Shown here one piece after another: positions 44,367 to 57,748 of a DNA stretch of 64,000 nucleotides; position 1 is the first letter of the stretch; each line of letters starts with the position of its first letter. The position numbers were made by a program, and so were the translations under genes. The stretch spans positions 58,035,582 to 58,099,581 of the forward strand of contig OX457068.1 of the NCBI GenBank assembly GCA_949752795.1. The letters are read 5' to 3'. This stretch comes from Hyperoodon ampullatus. Its lineage: Eukaryota > Chordata > Mammalia > Artiodactyla > Ziphiidae. The notes under the pieces were generated by a model. That model saw only the letters and a program-made list of their open reading frames with translations. It did no database searches and was not told the DNA's origin.

Positions 44367-44382
44367 GGGGGGGGGGGGGGGG
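44367..44382 (+). repeat. G16 run in L1 5'UTR
   Basis: Sixteen consecutive G, followed by TGGTGG. Purine-strand homopolymers of this length are unstable and prone to sequencing error. It may expand a GGGG block normal in this L1 5'UTR. Confidence 0.9.
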
Positions 44383-44785
44383 TGGTGGCTCTGTCTCACC
44401 GTGAGGACAAGGACACAGGCAGCAGAAGATCTGGGAAGTACACTTTGGTGTGAGTCCTCCCAGAGTCCACCATTAACCCCACCAAAGAGCCTGGGTAGGC
44501 TCCAGTGTTGGGTCACTTCAGGCCAAACAACCAACAGAGAGGGAACCTAGCCCCACACATCAGCAGACAAGCAGATTAAAGTTTTACTGAATTCTACCCA
44601 CCAGAGCAACAGCCAGCTCTATGCACAAGTCCCTCCCATCAAGAAACTTGCACAAACCTCTTAGATAGATTCAGCCACCAGAGGGCAGACAGCAGAAGCA
44701 AGAATTACAATCCTGCAGCCTGTGGAACAAAAACCACATTCACAGAAAGATAGACAAGAAGAAAGGCAAAGGGCTCCTGTACCAG

Positions 44786-45662
44786 ATGAAGGAACAAGAT
44801 AAAACCTCAGAAAAACAACTAAATGAAGTGCAGATAGTCACCATTCCAGAAAAAGAATTCAGAATAATGATAGTGAAGATGATCCAGGACCTCAGAAAAA
44901 GGATGGAGGCAAAGATTGAGAAGATGCAACAAATGTTTAACAAAGACCTAGAAGAATTAGAGAACAAACAAACAGAGATGAACAATACAATAACTGAAAT
45001 GAAAACTACACTAGAAGGAATCAATAGCAGAATAACTGAGGCAGAAGAACGGATAAGTGACCTGGAAGACAGAATGGTGGAATTCACCGCTGCAGAACAG
45101 AATAAAGAAAAAAGTATGAAAAGAAATGAAGACAGCCTAAGAGACCTCTGGGACAACATTAAACGTAACAACATTCACAATATACGGGTCTCAGAAGGAC
45201 AAGAGAGAGAGAAAGGACCCGAGAAAATATTTGAAGATATTATAGTCTAAGACTTCCCAACATGGGAAAGAAAATAGCCACCCAAGTCCAAGAAGCGCAG
45301 AGAGCCCCAAACAGGATAACCCAAGGAGAAACATGCCGAGACACATAGTAATCAAATTGGCAAAAATTAAAGACAAAGAAAAATTATTGAAAGCAGCAAG
45401 GGAAAAATGACCAATAACATACAAGGAAACTACCATAAGGTTAACAGCTGATTTCTCAGCAGAAACTCTACAAGCCAGAAGGGAGTGGCATGGCATACTT
45501 AAAGTGATGAAAGGGAAGAACCTACAACCAAGATTACTGTACACGGCAAGGATTCCATTCATGTCCAATGGAGAAATCAAAAGCTTTACAGACAAGCAAA
45601 AGCTCAGAGAATTCAGCACCAGCAAACCAACTCTACAACAAATGCTAAAGGAACTTCTCTAA
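44786..45662 (+). pseudogene. L1 ORF1 with premature stop and frameshift
   Basis: Starts ATGAAGGAACAAGATAAAAC. The first 154 codons are open: an N-terminal stretch, a coiled coil from about residue 30 to 105 (Glu, Lys, Met and Leu in heptad-like spacing, ending EERISDLEDRMVEF), then the start of the RRM-like part (DSLRDLWDNIKRNNI). A TAA at 45248-45250 ends the frame. A one-base loss just after, in TTCCCAACATGGG, shifts the rest. The remainder, through TTAACAGCTGATTTCTCAG, TACAAGCCAGAAGGGAGTG and GGAACTTCTCTAA at 45650-45662, is recognisable. Family role: trimeric RNA chaperone in the L1 particle. Confidence 0.92.
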
Positions 45663-45720
45663 GTGGGAAACACAAAAGAAGAAAAGGACCTACAACAACA
45701 AACCCAAAACAATTAAGAAA

Positions 45721-48700
45721 ATGGTCATAGGAACATACATATTGATAATTACCTTAAATGTGAATGGATTAAATGCTCCAACCAAAAGACACAGGCTTGT
45801 TGAATGGATACAAAAACAAAACACATATGTATGCTGTCTACAAGAGACCCACTTCAGACCTAGGGACACATACAGACTGAAAGTGAGGGGTTGGAAAAAG
45901 ATATTCCATGCAAATGGATATCAAAGGAAGGTTGGAGTAGTGATACTCATATCAGATAAAATAGACTTTAAAATAAAGAATGTTACAAGACACAAGGAAG
46001 GACACTACATAATGATCAGGGGATCAATCCAAGAAGAAGATATAACAATTATAAATATATAGGCACCCAACATAGGAGCACCTCAATACATAAGGCAACT
46101 GCTAATAGCTATAAAAGAGGAAATTGACAGTAACACAATAATAGTAGGAGACTTTAACACCTCACTTACACCAATGGACAGATCATCCAAACAGAAAATT
46201 AATAAGGAAACACAAGCTTTAAATGACACAATAGACCAGATAGATTTAATTGATATTTATAGGACATTCCATCCAAAAACAGCAGATTACACTTTCTTCT
46301 CAAGTGTGCATGGAACATTCTCCAGGATAGATCACACCTTGGGTCACAAGTCAAGCCTCAGTAAATTTAAGAAAATTGAAATCATATCAAGCATCTTTCC
46401 TGACCACAATGCTATGAGATTAGAAATGAGTTACAGGGGAAAAAAACCCACAAAAAACACAAACATATGGAGGCTAAACAATACGTTACTAGATAACTAA
46501 GAGATCACTGAAGAAATCAAAGAGGAAATCAAAAAATACCTGGAGACAAATGACAATGAAAACAAGACGATCCAAAACCATGGGATGAAGCAAAAGCAGT
46601 TCTAAAAGGAAAGTTTATAGCTATACAAGCCTACCTCAAGAAACAAGAAAAATCTCAAATCAACAATCTAACATTACACATAAAAGAACTAGAGAAAGAA
46701 GAACAAACAAAACCCAAGGTTAGCAGAAGGAAATAAATCAAATATGTCAGAGCAGAAATAAATGAAATATTTAGCAAAGATCAATAAAATTAAAAGCTGT
46801 TTCTTTGAGAATAAAAACAAGATTGATAAACCAGTAGCCAGACTCATCAAGAAAAAGAGGGAGAGGACTCAAATCAATAAAATCAGAAATGAAAAGGAGA
46901 AGTTACAACAGACACTGCAGAAATACCAAGCATCCTAAGAGACTACTACAAGCAACTCTATGCCAATAAAATGGACAACCTGGAAGAAATGGACAAATTC
47001 TTAGAAATGCACAACCTGCCAAGACTGAATCAGGAAGAAATAGAAAATATGAATAGACCAATCACAAGCACTGAAATTTAAACTGTGATTAAAAATCTTC
47101 CAACAAACCAAAGTCCAGGACCAGATGGCTTCACAGGTGAATTATATCAAACATTTAGAGAAGAGCTAACACCCAGGCTTCTCAAACTCTTAAAAAATAT
47201 TGCAGGGAAAGGAACACTCCCAAACTCATTCTATGAGGCCACCATCACCCTGATACCAAAACCAGACAAAGATACTACAAAAAAAGAAAATTACAGGCCA
47301 ATATCACTGATGAATATAGATGCAAAAATCCTCAATAAAATACTAGCAAACAGAATCCAACAACATATTAAAAGGATCAGACACCATGAACAAGTGGGAT
47401 TTACCCCAGGGATGCAAGGATTCTTCAGTATATGCATATCAATCAATGTGATACACCATATTAACAAACTGAAGGAGAAAAACCATATGATCATCTCAAT
47501 AGATGCAGAAAAGTCTTTTGATAAAATTCAACACCCATGTATGATAAAAGTTCTCTCGAAAGTGGGCATAGAGGGAACCTACCTCAACATACTAAAGGCC
47601 ATATATGACAAACCCACAGCAAACATAATTCTCAATGGTGAAAAACTGAAGGTATTACCTCTAAGATCAGGAACAAGACAAGGATGCCACACTCTCACCA
47701 CTATTATTCAACAGAGTTTTGGAAGTCCTAGCCACGGCAATCAGAGAAGAAAAAGAAATGAAAGGAATCCAAACTGGAAAAGAAGTAAAACTGTCACTGT
47801 TTGCAGATGACAAGATGCTATACATAGAGAATCCTAAAGATGCCACCAGAAAACTATTAGAGCTAATGAATGAATTTGGTAAAGTTGCAGGATACAAAAT
47901 TCATGAACAGAAATCTCTTGCATCCCTATACACTAATGATGAAAAATCTGAAAGAGAAATTAAGGAAACACTCCCATTTACCACTGCAAGAAAAAGAATA
48001 AAATACCTAGGAATAAATTTACCTAGGGAGGCAAAAGACCTTTATGCAGAAAGCTATTAGACACTGATGAAAGAAATTAAAGATGATACCAATAGATGGA
48101 GAGATATACTATGTTCTTGGATTGGAAGAATCAATATTGTGAAAATGATTATACTATCCAAAGCAATCTACAGATTCAATGCAATCCCTATCAAATTACC
48201 AATGGCATTTTTTACAGAACTAGAACAAAAAAATCTTAAAATTTGTATGGAGACACAAAAGACCCCAGATAGTCAAAACAGTCTTGAGGGGGAAAAAATA
48301 GAGCTGGAGGAATCAGACTCCCTGACTTCAGACTATACTACAAAGCTACAGTAATCAAGATAGTATGGTACTGGCACAAAAACAGAAATATAGATCAATG
48401 GAACAAGATAGAAAGCCCAGAGATAAACCTACGCACCTATGGTCAATTAATCTATGACAAAGGAGGCAAGGATATACATTGCAGAAAAGACAGTCTCTTC
48501 AATAAGTGTTGCTGGGATAAATGGACAGCTACATGTAAAAGAATAAAAGTAGAACACTCCCTAACACCATACACAAAAATAAACTCAAAATGGATTAGAG
48601 CCCTAAATGGAAGACTGAACACCATAAAACTCTTAGAGGAAAACTTAGGAAGAATACTCTTTTATGATCCACCTCCTAGAGTAATGGAAATAAAAACAAA

Positions 48701-49510
48701 AATAAACAAATGGGACCTAATGAAACTTCAAAGTTTGAAATGAAACTTCAAAACTTCCTTTTGCACAGCAAAAGAAACCATAAACAAGATGAAAAGACAA
48801 CCCTCAGAATGGGAGAAAATATTTGCAAACGAATCAACGGACAAAGGATTAATCTCTGAAATATATAAACAGCTCATGCAGTTCAATATTAAAGAAACAA
48901 ACAGCCCAATCCTAAAATGGGCAGAAGACCTAAAGAGACTTTTCTCCAAAGACATACAGATAGCCAAGAAGCCCATGAAAAGCTGCTCAACATCACTAAT
49001 TATTAGAGAAATCCAAATGAAAACTACAATGAGGTATCACCTCACACTAGTTAGAATGGACATCATCAGAAATTCTACAAACAGCAAATGCTGGAGAGGG
49101 TGTGGAGAAAAAGGAACTCTCTTGTACTGTTGGTGGGAATGTAAACTGTTACAGCCACTATGGAGAACAGTATGGAGGTTCTTTAAAAAACTAAAAATAG
49201 AATTAATATGACCCAGTAATCCCACTACTGCATATATACCCAGAGAGAACCATAATTCAAAAAGACACATGCACCCCAATATTCATTGCAGCACTCTTTA
49301 CAATGGCCAGGTCATGGAAGCCACCTAAATACCCATCGACAGATGAATGGATAAAGATGTGGTACATATATACAATGGAGTCTTACTCAGCCATAAAAAG
49401 GAATGAAATTGGGTCATTTGTTGAGACGTGGATGGATCTAGAGACTGTCACACAGAGTGAAGTAAGTCAGAAAAAGATAAACAAACATATCAATGCATAT
49501 ATGTGGAACC
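45721..49510 (+). pseudogene. L1 ORF2 in several broken frames
   Basis: Begins ATGGTCATAGGAACATACAT, 58 bases after the ORF1 end. The endonuclease N-terminus (LNVNGLNAPTKRHRLVEW, LQETHFRPRDTYR) is open to 46062, where ATATATAGGCACCC has a TAG. The endonuclease end is at 46174-46500 (SRIDHTLGHKSS, FPDHNAMRLE). The RT core is at 47085-47810 ([20 protein letters not shown], then [10 protein letters not shown]). A frameshift near 47690 moves the rest to 47719-48060, with [11 protein letters not shown], the Phe-Ala-Asp-Asp box. A TAG at about 48058 (AGCTATTAG) follows. Cys-rich C-terminal pieces lie near 49085-49150. No complete protein can be made. Confidence 0.9.
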
Positions 49511-49802
49511 TAGAGAAATGGTACAGATGAACCTGCTTGCAGGGCAGAAATTGAGACATAGATGTAGAGAACAAATTTATGGACACCAAAGGGGGAAAGC
49601 GGTGGGCTGTAGGGGGGGGTGGTGTCATGAATTGAGAGACTGGGATTGACATGTATACACTGATGTGTATAAAATGGATAACTAATAAGAATCTGCTGTA
49701 TAAATAATAATTAAAAAAAAAAAGAAAACTAATATTAGAGAAATGAGACTACCTCTGTCACTGATGTAGCCTGTGGCTAGTTAATAAACCAGGAGATGAA
49801 AC

Positions 49803-49821
49803 CACACACACACACACACAA

Positions 49822-49858
<37 letters not shown>
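49803..49858. repeat. (CA)9 then (TA)17 microsatellite
   Basis: ACACACACACACACACACA followed by AATG and a pure TATATA run to 49858. The TA part is likely length-variable and may form a cruciform. Confidence 0.97.
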
Positions 49859-49860
<2 letters not shown>

Positions 49861-49889
49861 TCAAAGCCTTGAATTTGAAAAAAAAAAAA

Positions 49890-52260
49890 AGGTAAACAAT
49901 GTTTGGGGAAATGATCCTGTTTCAAAATACTGACAATAGTTTTTTGGTACTTTAACTGTCAAGCTAATAATACTTTTCAATAGCAGGCGAATTTTGTTTT
50001 TTAATGTAGTTATAGTTGCTAAGGTATAATATATGATAACTGCATGGCATTGCCCTGAAATCCTGACCCCATAGCCTGAAATGTTGAAATATAAATGTAA
50101 ATATATATGCATATTCTCACCTACCACCACTTCAGTCCACTCTTAACAAGGTCATGTAAGAGAATAATACTGTGAAAGACCTGGGAGCCCCCAGCAGAGT
50201 AACCTGAGCAAGGAGGAGTCCTACTCCTCTGCCCCACAAACCTCTCCCACCGCTGAGCAATGCACCTCTCAGCCCCACATCATGGAGTCCCACCCAGCAG
50301 TACTTCTGCAGACCATGCTGATCTGATCTGATCTGCCCAACTGTCCTGAAAGTCCCTTAGTATCAGATGCAATTCCTTCTCCTTTTGCTTAGACAAGAGC
50401 AGTTACTTGGCAAATATTTGCTGATGAATGTATTGGGGATGGGATGGGGAAATGTAATGAAACTTATTAACTCTTTGTGGGGAAACGTGAAAGAATACTA
50501 TACAAATACAAATAAAGAAAAAATTATTTCTGATTCAGACTAGACGTTACAACATAGTATTTGAACTGGGTCCTAAGGGATGTCTGGATCACCACAGAAT
50601 GAGGACAGTTAGGTAAACAGAGGTCTAGATAAAAGTTTAATGGTAATGCAGTCCAGCAATGTTTTTGATATGATAAAATCCCTCCATAATTTGAAAAGTG
50701 AACTCAAAATTTCCAATCACATAAAATGTCTAGGCTGATTATTGTGAAGTTAATGAAATAACAAGTGTGGCATTTCATTTGGTGGCATAATCTGGATCTA
50801 TCCAGATCCCAGTTATGGCTTAGTGCCACCTGATAGTGGTTATCTATTCCAGATTAATATTAATGAGACCATTCAGGGCTTGGGGCTGGCTGAGACATCT
50901 AAGATTGCTGTAGCAATTCCTGGAATCATTTAATGAAATGGCACCTGTTCCTTAGGTCTGGTCAGGAGAGATTGGACCAGAATATAGTCCTGCTTCCCTG
51001 GATGGGTTGCCTCCTATTTCCCTACTTAACTTCCCTCCCCTGTTTACAGCCCAGTGATCTCTCCATTCCCTCCACCTCTAAAAGATAACAAATTTAGCCA
51101 GTCCACGTTGAAGAAAAGAATGGACAAAGGGACCAATTGTCAAGTATATTATATTTTAATCCCTATTCTCATGGAGTTTATTATCACAGGATTTTACTAT
51201 ATTTGACTCTTTTATAAGAGATCAGTCAAGTTACTCTGTATATCCCAGTTGCAAAGCAACCCATTCCATCCACGGATGCTTTTAATTGATGGAAAGTCAT
51301 GGCCTAGACACTACACTATTTTAACATACATACATTAGCACTAGCTCTGTGATCATTCAGAATGATGCTACGTCCTTCAAATATTATAAAATAACACGTA
51401 TTTGCTAAGTTTTCCCTTTTACAGGCTAATTCTCAGTTCCCTCTGGAATTACTTGTCTGGTGTGTTTGCTGTTGTATCCCAAGAGCCAAGAGAAGTGCCT
51501 GGAACACAGGAGGAACTAGTGAAAATGTACTGAATGAGTGCTTGAGCCGAGGAGTGGTTCCAGATGCTTTTACCCTATGATGAGCATGCCCTCTTCTGTG
51601 TCTGTTCCTCTTAGTGTAGCACCCAAAATAGAATGTAAAAGTCTAGGTATCATCCAGCAAGCACAGAGAACCAGAATGATCTTCTCTCATCCTGGATACT
51701 AAACACTCATGAACGTGACCTAAGACTGACTTCACTTTTTGAACAATCCTTTTACTATGGATTCATATCAAGTTTATAGTCAGCTAAGACCACCCCCCTG
51801 AGATTTTTTTCACAGATCTATGGTTAAACTACATCTCCTTCAATTGAGTTTTCAGACTAAAGTTCAAGACCTCACATTATTCCCTACAAATTTCATATTA
51901 TTGAATTTAGACCATTACACCAACATCTAAAGACCTTTTTGAGCTTTGATCCTGGAATATTAGATATTCATATTAGATATTTAGCCTAGCTTTGCACCAC
52001 TTACAAATTTGATCAGCATTTTCTCACTGTCTTCAACAAGTAGCTGGACGGTGTCCTGGTCAGAGCTCTGAGACTTGCTTCAAGAGACTTTCCTCTAGAT
52101 TCATGGACATATACCTTGCAGCTGCATTATTGCCTGAGGCCACATGGGAAGTCATAAAAAAGCGAAATAGTATAGCACCAGAACTTAGACAGACCTACTT
52201 GGTAGGTCTGCCCCAGCTTATCATTAATTAATCAATTGTGTTTCTTCTGCCAAGATATAA
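49890..52260. other. Unassigned, mostly unique sequence
   Basis: 2.4 kb without a family I can name. Short repeats such as GATCTGATCTGATCTG at 50320-50336 occur. No frame resembles a protein. Confidence 0.4.
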
Positions 52261-52264
52261 GGAA

Positions 52265-52495
52265 AAAAGACAGTATTTATTGCACATTTATGGTTCATAT
52301 GTCAGATATTGGTAAAGGGTTTTGAACTCGTAAGTTCATGCCATCATTAGAACAATTTACATAAATATCATGGTACAGAAAATTGAGGTTTAAAAAGGTG
52401 AAATAACTGTAACTATATAAGTAGGAGAGAGCAAAGGCAATATTAGAATCCAGGTCTTCCTCAGTTTAAAGCCTATGTTCTTTCCACTAAATCTG
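52265..52495 (-). repeat. MIR SINE remnant
   Basis: Reverse-complement order: CAGTATTTATTGCACATTTA, ATGCCATCATTAGAACAAT, GGTACAGAAAATTGAGGTTT, AATCCAGGTCTTCCTCAG. Confidence 0.65.
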
Positions 52496-53415
52496 TACTC
52501 CATACAAATCTAATTTTATAGGACAGGCAATTTAGAAAACTTAGCAGTGGAGGAACCAACAGACACAACCTCAGTATAATCGTATATTAAATCTGTGGGG
52601 CATATATGACATCTTTCGGCCTTTGGGGAATTTTTAAAATCTCTTGAACATTTTTTAACTTTAGAAATAAATTCTGGCTTTAAGAAAAAAAATTCTGGGA
52701 AATTAATCATGTTACCCAGAGACATAGGGTGGTTGGTAACAAAGCCCATTTGGCAAACACCTAATGAGAAACAGACCTCCATCTCCTTCTGACTCTACCA
52801 TGCTTCAGGATAGGAAAATACCTGCCTTATCTTAGGTGGAGATCAAAATCAATCAACAAATACTTGGCAAGTATATTCTTTGTACAAATTTCTTCCTTAT
52901 GAGTTTCTGAGAGCACACAGAGAATAATAAGATATGGACTCTTCCTTCAAGCTGTTCACATTCTAAATGGAGAGATATAATATACATGATTTGATGCTAT
53001 CGTATCTACATAATTCAACACCCTTGTATTAATAGTCTACCACAGGTAAGATGGGATGAATTGTACAGGTATAAGTAAGAGACAGCTCCTGTGGGGAGAT
53101 TTTTTATCCACCAGTAAAGTACTTAAGCTAAGTAAACCATAGGATGAGGTATAACAGTATACAGGTACTCAAGAGATACACGCAAAGTGTTCCAAGGACT
53201 CAAGGAAGAAGTAGAGGCCTTCCTAAGATCTAGAGTGGTGCCTGGATCTTTTTTGGTACTTGTGGCAAAAAGAGTTTTCACATAACAAAAATATTAGCTC
53301 AGAGTAGGAAATATTTTTGACCTGCAAAACATAGGAAAAAATATGATGGGAAAAGGAAGTTTTATTTTGATCTTGAGAAACTGGTAAGACTTGACAATAC
53401 TGTAAGTCTTTTCAT
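52496..53415. other. Unassigned sequence
   Basis: Scraps at 52860-53010 (CAATCAACAAATACTTGG, CAAGCTGTTCACATTCTAAA) look like an old dispersed repeat. The rest is unrecognised. Confidence 0.4.
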
Positions 53416-53417
53416 CT

Positions 53418-53719
53418 ACACTGCCCAATGGCTACTTATGGCAATAAATCACTTGAGATGCAGCTTGTCAAAACTGAGATGTGCTATAAGTATAAAATGC
53501 ATATCAGATTTAGATGACTTAGTACAAAAAGAAGAATATAAAATACACCATTAGCAATTTTCTATATCAATTACATACTGAAATAATAATATTTTGGATA
53601 TATTGGGTTAAATAAAATATATTCTTAAAATTAATTTCTACTGTTTAAAATTTTTGTGTGACTACTAGAAAATTTTAAATCTCATGTGTGGCTTGCATTC
53701 TGTTTCTGTCAGACAACAC
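53418..53719. mobile_element. hAT-type DNA transposon remnant
   Basis: ACTGCCCAATGGCTACTTAT near the left end and GTGACTACTAGAAAATTTTA then TTCTGTTTCTGTCAGACA on the right. The AT-rich middle (TATTTTGGATATATTGGGTT, AAATAAAATATATTCTTAAA) matches a common non-autonomous hAT element. Name uncertain. Confidence 0.5.
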
Positions 53720-54700
53720 CAGTGTTGAGAGTGTCTGGCACAGAAAAGGTGATCACTACATGTGTGTTGAACTGGACTGAGGCATAGGAAGACTATTCCA
53801 AGAGATGCAAACAACAAAAGCAGTGGCACAGAATCAGAAAACTAAGGCATTCCAGGGGACAGGAAAAAAATTATGATGTGATGGTGCTTTGGAAAAAGGA
53901 TAAGCTATGAATGCACCATTTTCTTTCCTTTTATGTTTATATAAAGATTGCCTCCATTTTTCACCTATTATTGGGGCTCATTAATTGGGAAAATAATGCC
54001 CTTAAGTGATAACAATACAATTTATTTTAAAACAAGTTTGTATGTACAAGTTAGTGTATCAAAAGAAGACAGGGAGTCCTGGTTCTTTGCAAACTTGCTT
54101 TGTGACGTTGGCTAAGTTGGACTTAAGGTCCCTGCATTTTACTGTGGAGGGGTGGGTTTGGGCAGGGGGGTTAGGGAGTAGACTATGGGGCCAAAAAACA
54201 ATAAGTTACCTTCTAGTTCCTGCTGATGCATGCTTTTCTTTCCTCTAATCTTGCTGCTGTTAAGCTTAAGCTGCCTTGGACTCTAAAAATCCTCCTTCCA
54301 TTCTACTTTTGGTTCTTGTTAGGAGAAAACACCTGAATGTTTTCCAGCTCAGCACACTGCCAATCATCATGGTAGTTAAGAAAAAAATCCTAGTAATTGA
54401 TGAAAAACACATTCAATCTAAGTTCCCCTATGAAAATGTGGTAAATTGTTGCAAATATTATTTGATTCCATCCTAAATAATACCTCTTGCCGGGACAACT
54501 AATACATGTGCTTCAGGTCATAAAATGATCATGAGTCAAGATGACCAAAATTTGAACTGTAGTTATATTTTCTTCTAAAGACATTGACTATTGTCTCTAT
54601 TAGAATAAGATGGCAAGTTGAGCCAGAGGTGTAAAATAATTTACTTAATGAAATTCCTAGTAGCAACACATGTGCCACATTAGAAGACCCAGTTGGACTG
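53720..54700. other. Unassigned sequence
   Basis: No repeat or gene recognised. Plus frames at 54006-54248 and 54276-54476 have no known domain. Confidence 0.4.
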
Positions 54701-54714
54701 GTTGGGAATATATT

Positions 54715-55125
54715 AGTCAATATTCTCAGGCTTGCCAGTAAAAGAAACCCAACTCAAATACTTTAAGCTAAAAAGGGATTGCATTGGCTTATATAATTGA
54801 GAAGATCAGAGATGGAACTACTTCATTATCTTTCCCTTTGCTCATCTCACGTCCCTGTTTCTCTCTGCAGCCTCATTCATTATAACTTCAGACAATTTTG
54901 TTTCATGTATTGATTGAGGAGAGGAAGTAGCAAGACCAACAAAAGTTCCAGGTTTGCATCATCCCAGCTTTGCTATTCCAGAGAAAGAGATATCATTTTT
55001 CCATATATAAAATCCCAGGGAAGAACTCTAATTGGCTGGTTTTGGATTGTAAACCAGTTATATGCCAGATACTATGATTGATGAGGCCTGGTAACATGCT
55101 TAACCCATAACCAGAAGTTTGAGAG
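54715..55125 (+). repeat. Old dispersed repeat, family not assigned
   Basis: CCAGTAAAAGAAACCCAACTC, AAAAAGGGATTGCATTGGCT and ATATAATTGAGAAGATCAGA on the left, with AACTCTAATTGGCTGGTTTT and ATAACCAGAAGTTTGAGAG on the right, follow a known ancient repeat (roughly 'ggaatttattggctcatgtaac ... tctcattggccggcttgggtca'). Confidence 0.45.
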
Positions 55126-57360
55126 ACTGTGATGCACATGATTCTCAAGTATAATTTTTAATATATTTGCTATTTCACATTCTTATATGTGTCCCTCCCC
55201 AAACTCCAGTTCTGACAGTGTACCAGTAATTCAGCCCCTCTATTTCCTAATCAAATTGAGCATATTTGGTGCTGTGGAAACCAAGAAACTAACTAGGCTC
55301 CTGGTGGTACATTAATTTATGTGGTCAGGGATAGTTTTGCAAAAAAAAAAAAAAAAAGTAGGTAGCCTAAATGATGGCTTCACAGAGGAAGATATCACTG
55401 GCATTGCTTGCAAAAACTTACATTCCTACCATCAGAATTTGATTACACTGCTTATGAAATTCTTGCATTGTCTCCTGTTAAAATGGAAATTTTCAGTTGA
55501 AATTAGTTTATCAATCCTCTTCCCAAGGCATGATTTGATAAGAACACTTGGAAAAGCATAAAAGCTCCAACTAATCAAAAAGAGGACCAAAGGATGCCAT
55601 CCTGGAGGTCAAAGGCATAGGACCACAGACACTAAACAGAGCTCCTTCTCTGACATTGCACTGTCCCAGCACATACAGTTCTGTTTCTGATTTCCCTTTA
55701 TTCCTATGACCTAATCCACTATTTTCCTTTTGCTCTATTGGGGCTCCCTGATGCCACCCTAATCTTCTTTAGGACAGATGCCCCTTTTATATCAGATCTG
55801 GCGATACTTCAAAATATGTGCTTACAACAGCTTAGGCTAAACAGGAAAAAGCTGAGGCTACTGAAAGGCCAGATTAGATGAGACCCAAAAGAGATCAGCA
55901 TCAGCACAGTGGTGACAAGCTAATGGGGTTGCCAGAGCTGTAACTGCCAGATTGCCAGCATCTTACCTTCCAGAAAGGGAGTTGTGTATTGCTAGGTGGT
56001 TCTAAATGTTGATAATAGCTCCAGGGCCAGAGAAATAAGGGACACAGGTCAGACAAGATTATCAGTTCCGCTGGCCCTCCATTGGGCTGTCTTGCATTAT
56101 TAAGGTTTTTGTTTGTTTGCTCGTTTGCTATTCTCTCCCTCTCTCTCTTTCTTTTTTTTTTTTTTTGAGGATGTGTCCTACACTGGTCTAGATATGGTTG
56201 TTGATGATGTTCACAGTTGCTATCACCCTTTGCATTATCTGAGAATGTCCTGATGAGTTGGAGGCAGCAATGAACAACCAGGCAGCCAACTCTCATAAAG
56301 ATGAATCAAACTATAGTGATCTGATAAGAATACTTGTGAGATCCATGTTTTTCACCCAGAAGGGTAAGAGTTATTATATCTTCTGAAATCGTCAGTGTGA
56401 TAAAGTAACCAATTGGAAAACACACTATACATGCTTCACCCAAATCCACTGACTGGGTAAACAGAGAAGCATGGCTTGTACCACAACCATAAATTTAAAG
56501 ATAGTATTTCAGGTCTATATCTAAAGAATGACAGAATATCATCTCTCCTGATTCATCCAGCAAGAATACATCATCCTTTTTCTCCCGATCTAATCAGTAA
56601 CACTTCTGCCATGTTCATTTTTCTTTATAAGTCAAAAAAACACAAAAGAGATTTAAGCTCTCTCTTCTACACCTCTCTTGACTCTGGGTGGAGGAGGAAG
56701 CAGGCTGCATCAGAGCAAAACCTCTGTTTCTACTCTGACCACACCATAGGTACTCGTTTTAATAATTTCAAATGCTGTACACAAGTGCCATCTAGTGGTT
56801 AGTAAAATTCACATAACTCTTTAAGAAGGAAGGAAAGATTTAATGCTTCTCATGAATAACAAAACATCTTTTTACCTTTTTCACTTAAACGGGAAGATTT
56901 TTTTAATTTGTCTTCTTTTTTAGAGGAAATTATTTCTTTCATCTGTTTCTCTTTGGTCAGAATAGAAGTATCTTGGCTCATCTTCTGTCAAAGTGTGCTT
57001 CGAGCCATAAAATGTAGGCTGGGGTGTATTCACAAGGAAACACACTGAGAATATTCTCTTTATTGCCAGTCAGTACCCTGTGGAATAAAATAGAGGCGTC
57101 TCCCTTGACCCTGAACTTTACTTTAGCAGACAATATAGGAATGAGTGGCTAGAATGAAAGAGAAAAATAAGAAATGGGGATGGAGCAAACCACAGTCAAT
57201 ACCTTCAGTGGTATTGTATATCGGCTGACAACAAAATCTCCCACCCCAAAGTCAAAATCTCTACAGTCTGACTCACATTCACTTTTCTAGCCTGTTTCTC
57301 CTTCTGCTCCCCAGTGTAAAGTTTTATCTTCACGTTAGCCTATCCACTGACTCCTGAATA
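55126..57360. other. Unassigned, mostly unique sequence
   Basis: No family recognised over 2.2 kb. A CT-rich tract with T14 lies at 56134-56166. An A17 run is at 55340. Frames at 55901-56296 (minus) and 56476-56802 (plus) have no recognised domain; the first is partly CT-tract translation. Confidence 0.4.
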
Positions 57361-57364
57361 AATA

Positions 57365-57578
57365 CAGTTGATCCTTGAACAACCCTCCCCGTAGTAGAAA
57401 ATTCCCATATAACTTATAGTCAAACTTCTGTATATGCAGTTCCTCCATATCTGTGATTCTGCATCATAGAATTCAACCAACCACTGACTGTGTAGTAATG
57501 TAGTACTCACTATTGGAAAAAAACCCATTTATAAGTGGACCTGCACAGTTCAAAACCATATTGTTTAACGGTGAACTG
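57365..57578. mobile_element. MER2-like Tigger (TcMar) MITE
   Basis: Starts CAGTTGATCCTTGAACAACC and ends GTTTAACGGTGAACTG, imperfect inverted termini flanked by TA on both sides (57363-57364, 57579-57580), the TcMar target. The interior has TATAACTTATAGTCAAAC and TTCAACCAACCACTGACTG. Confidence 0.85.
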
Positions 57579-57748
57579 TATATATTTTAACTGCTCTTCA
57601 TTTTCTTACTATTGTCCCTTCTCCCCAGTCTGTGATATTCTTCCTCTCCTTCCCCTGCTTATTCAACTCTTTTCATCCTTCAAGTTACATATTACTGTAA
57701 TAGGATATCAAAATAAAACTATTTTAGTCTTGATTCTCACTGAAACCT

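Larger units (their letters stand above)
43857..49735 (+). mobile_element. Near-full-length inactive L1, short-3'UTR subfamily
   Basis: About 5.9 kb: 5'UTR (GAGATGGCAAAGTAGAAGG onward), ORF1, ORF2, a short 3'UTR (GACATGTATACACTGATGTG, CTGCTGTATAAATAATAATT) and a tail of A11 with an AATAAT-rich start. Its 5'UTR is unlike that of the L1 at 18.9 kb (no monomers, no T-rich or SINE module), and its 3'UTR lacks the last 160 bp. I could not find a target duplication: the left flank is MIR and the right flank (GAAAACTAATATTAGAG) does not match it. Both ORFs are broken. Confidence 0.93.

Noticed and set aside
44367..44382. G16 run as a functional G-quadruplex
   Set aside because: A single homopolymer inside a dead L1 5'UTR is more likely slippage or sequencing noise.
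43857..49735. Possibly active L1
   Set aside because: ORF1 has a stop and a frameshift; ORF2 has several stops and shifts.
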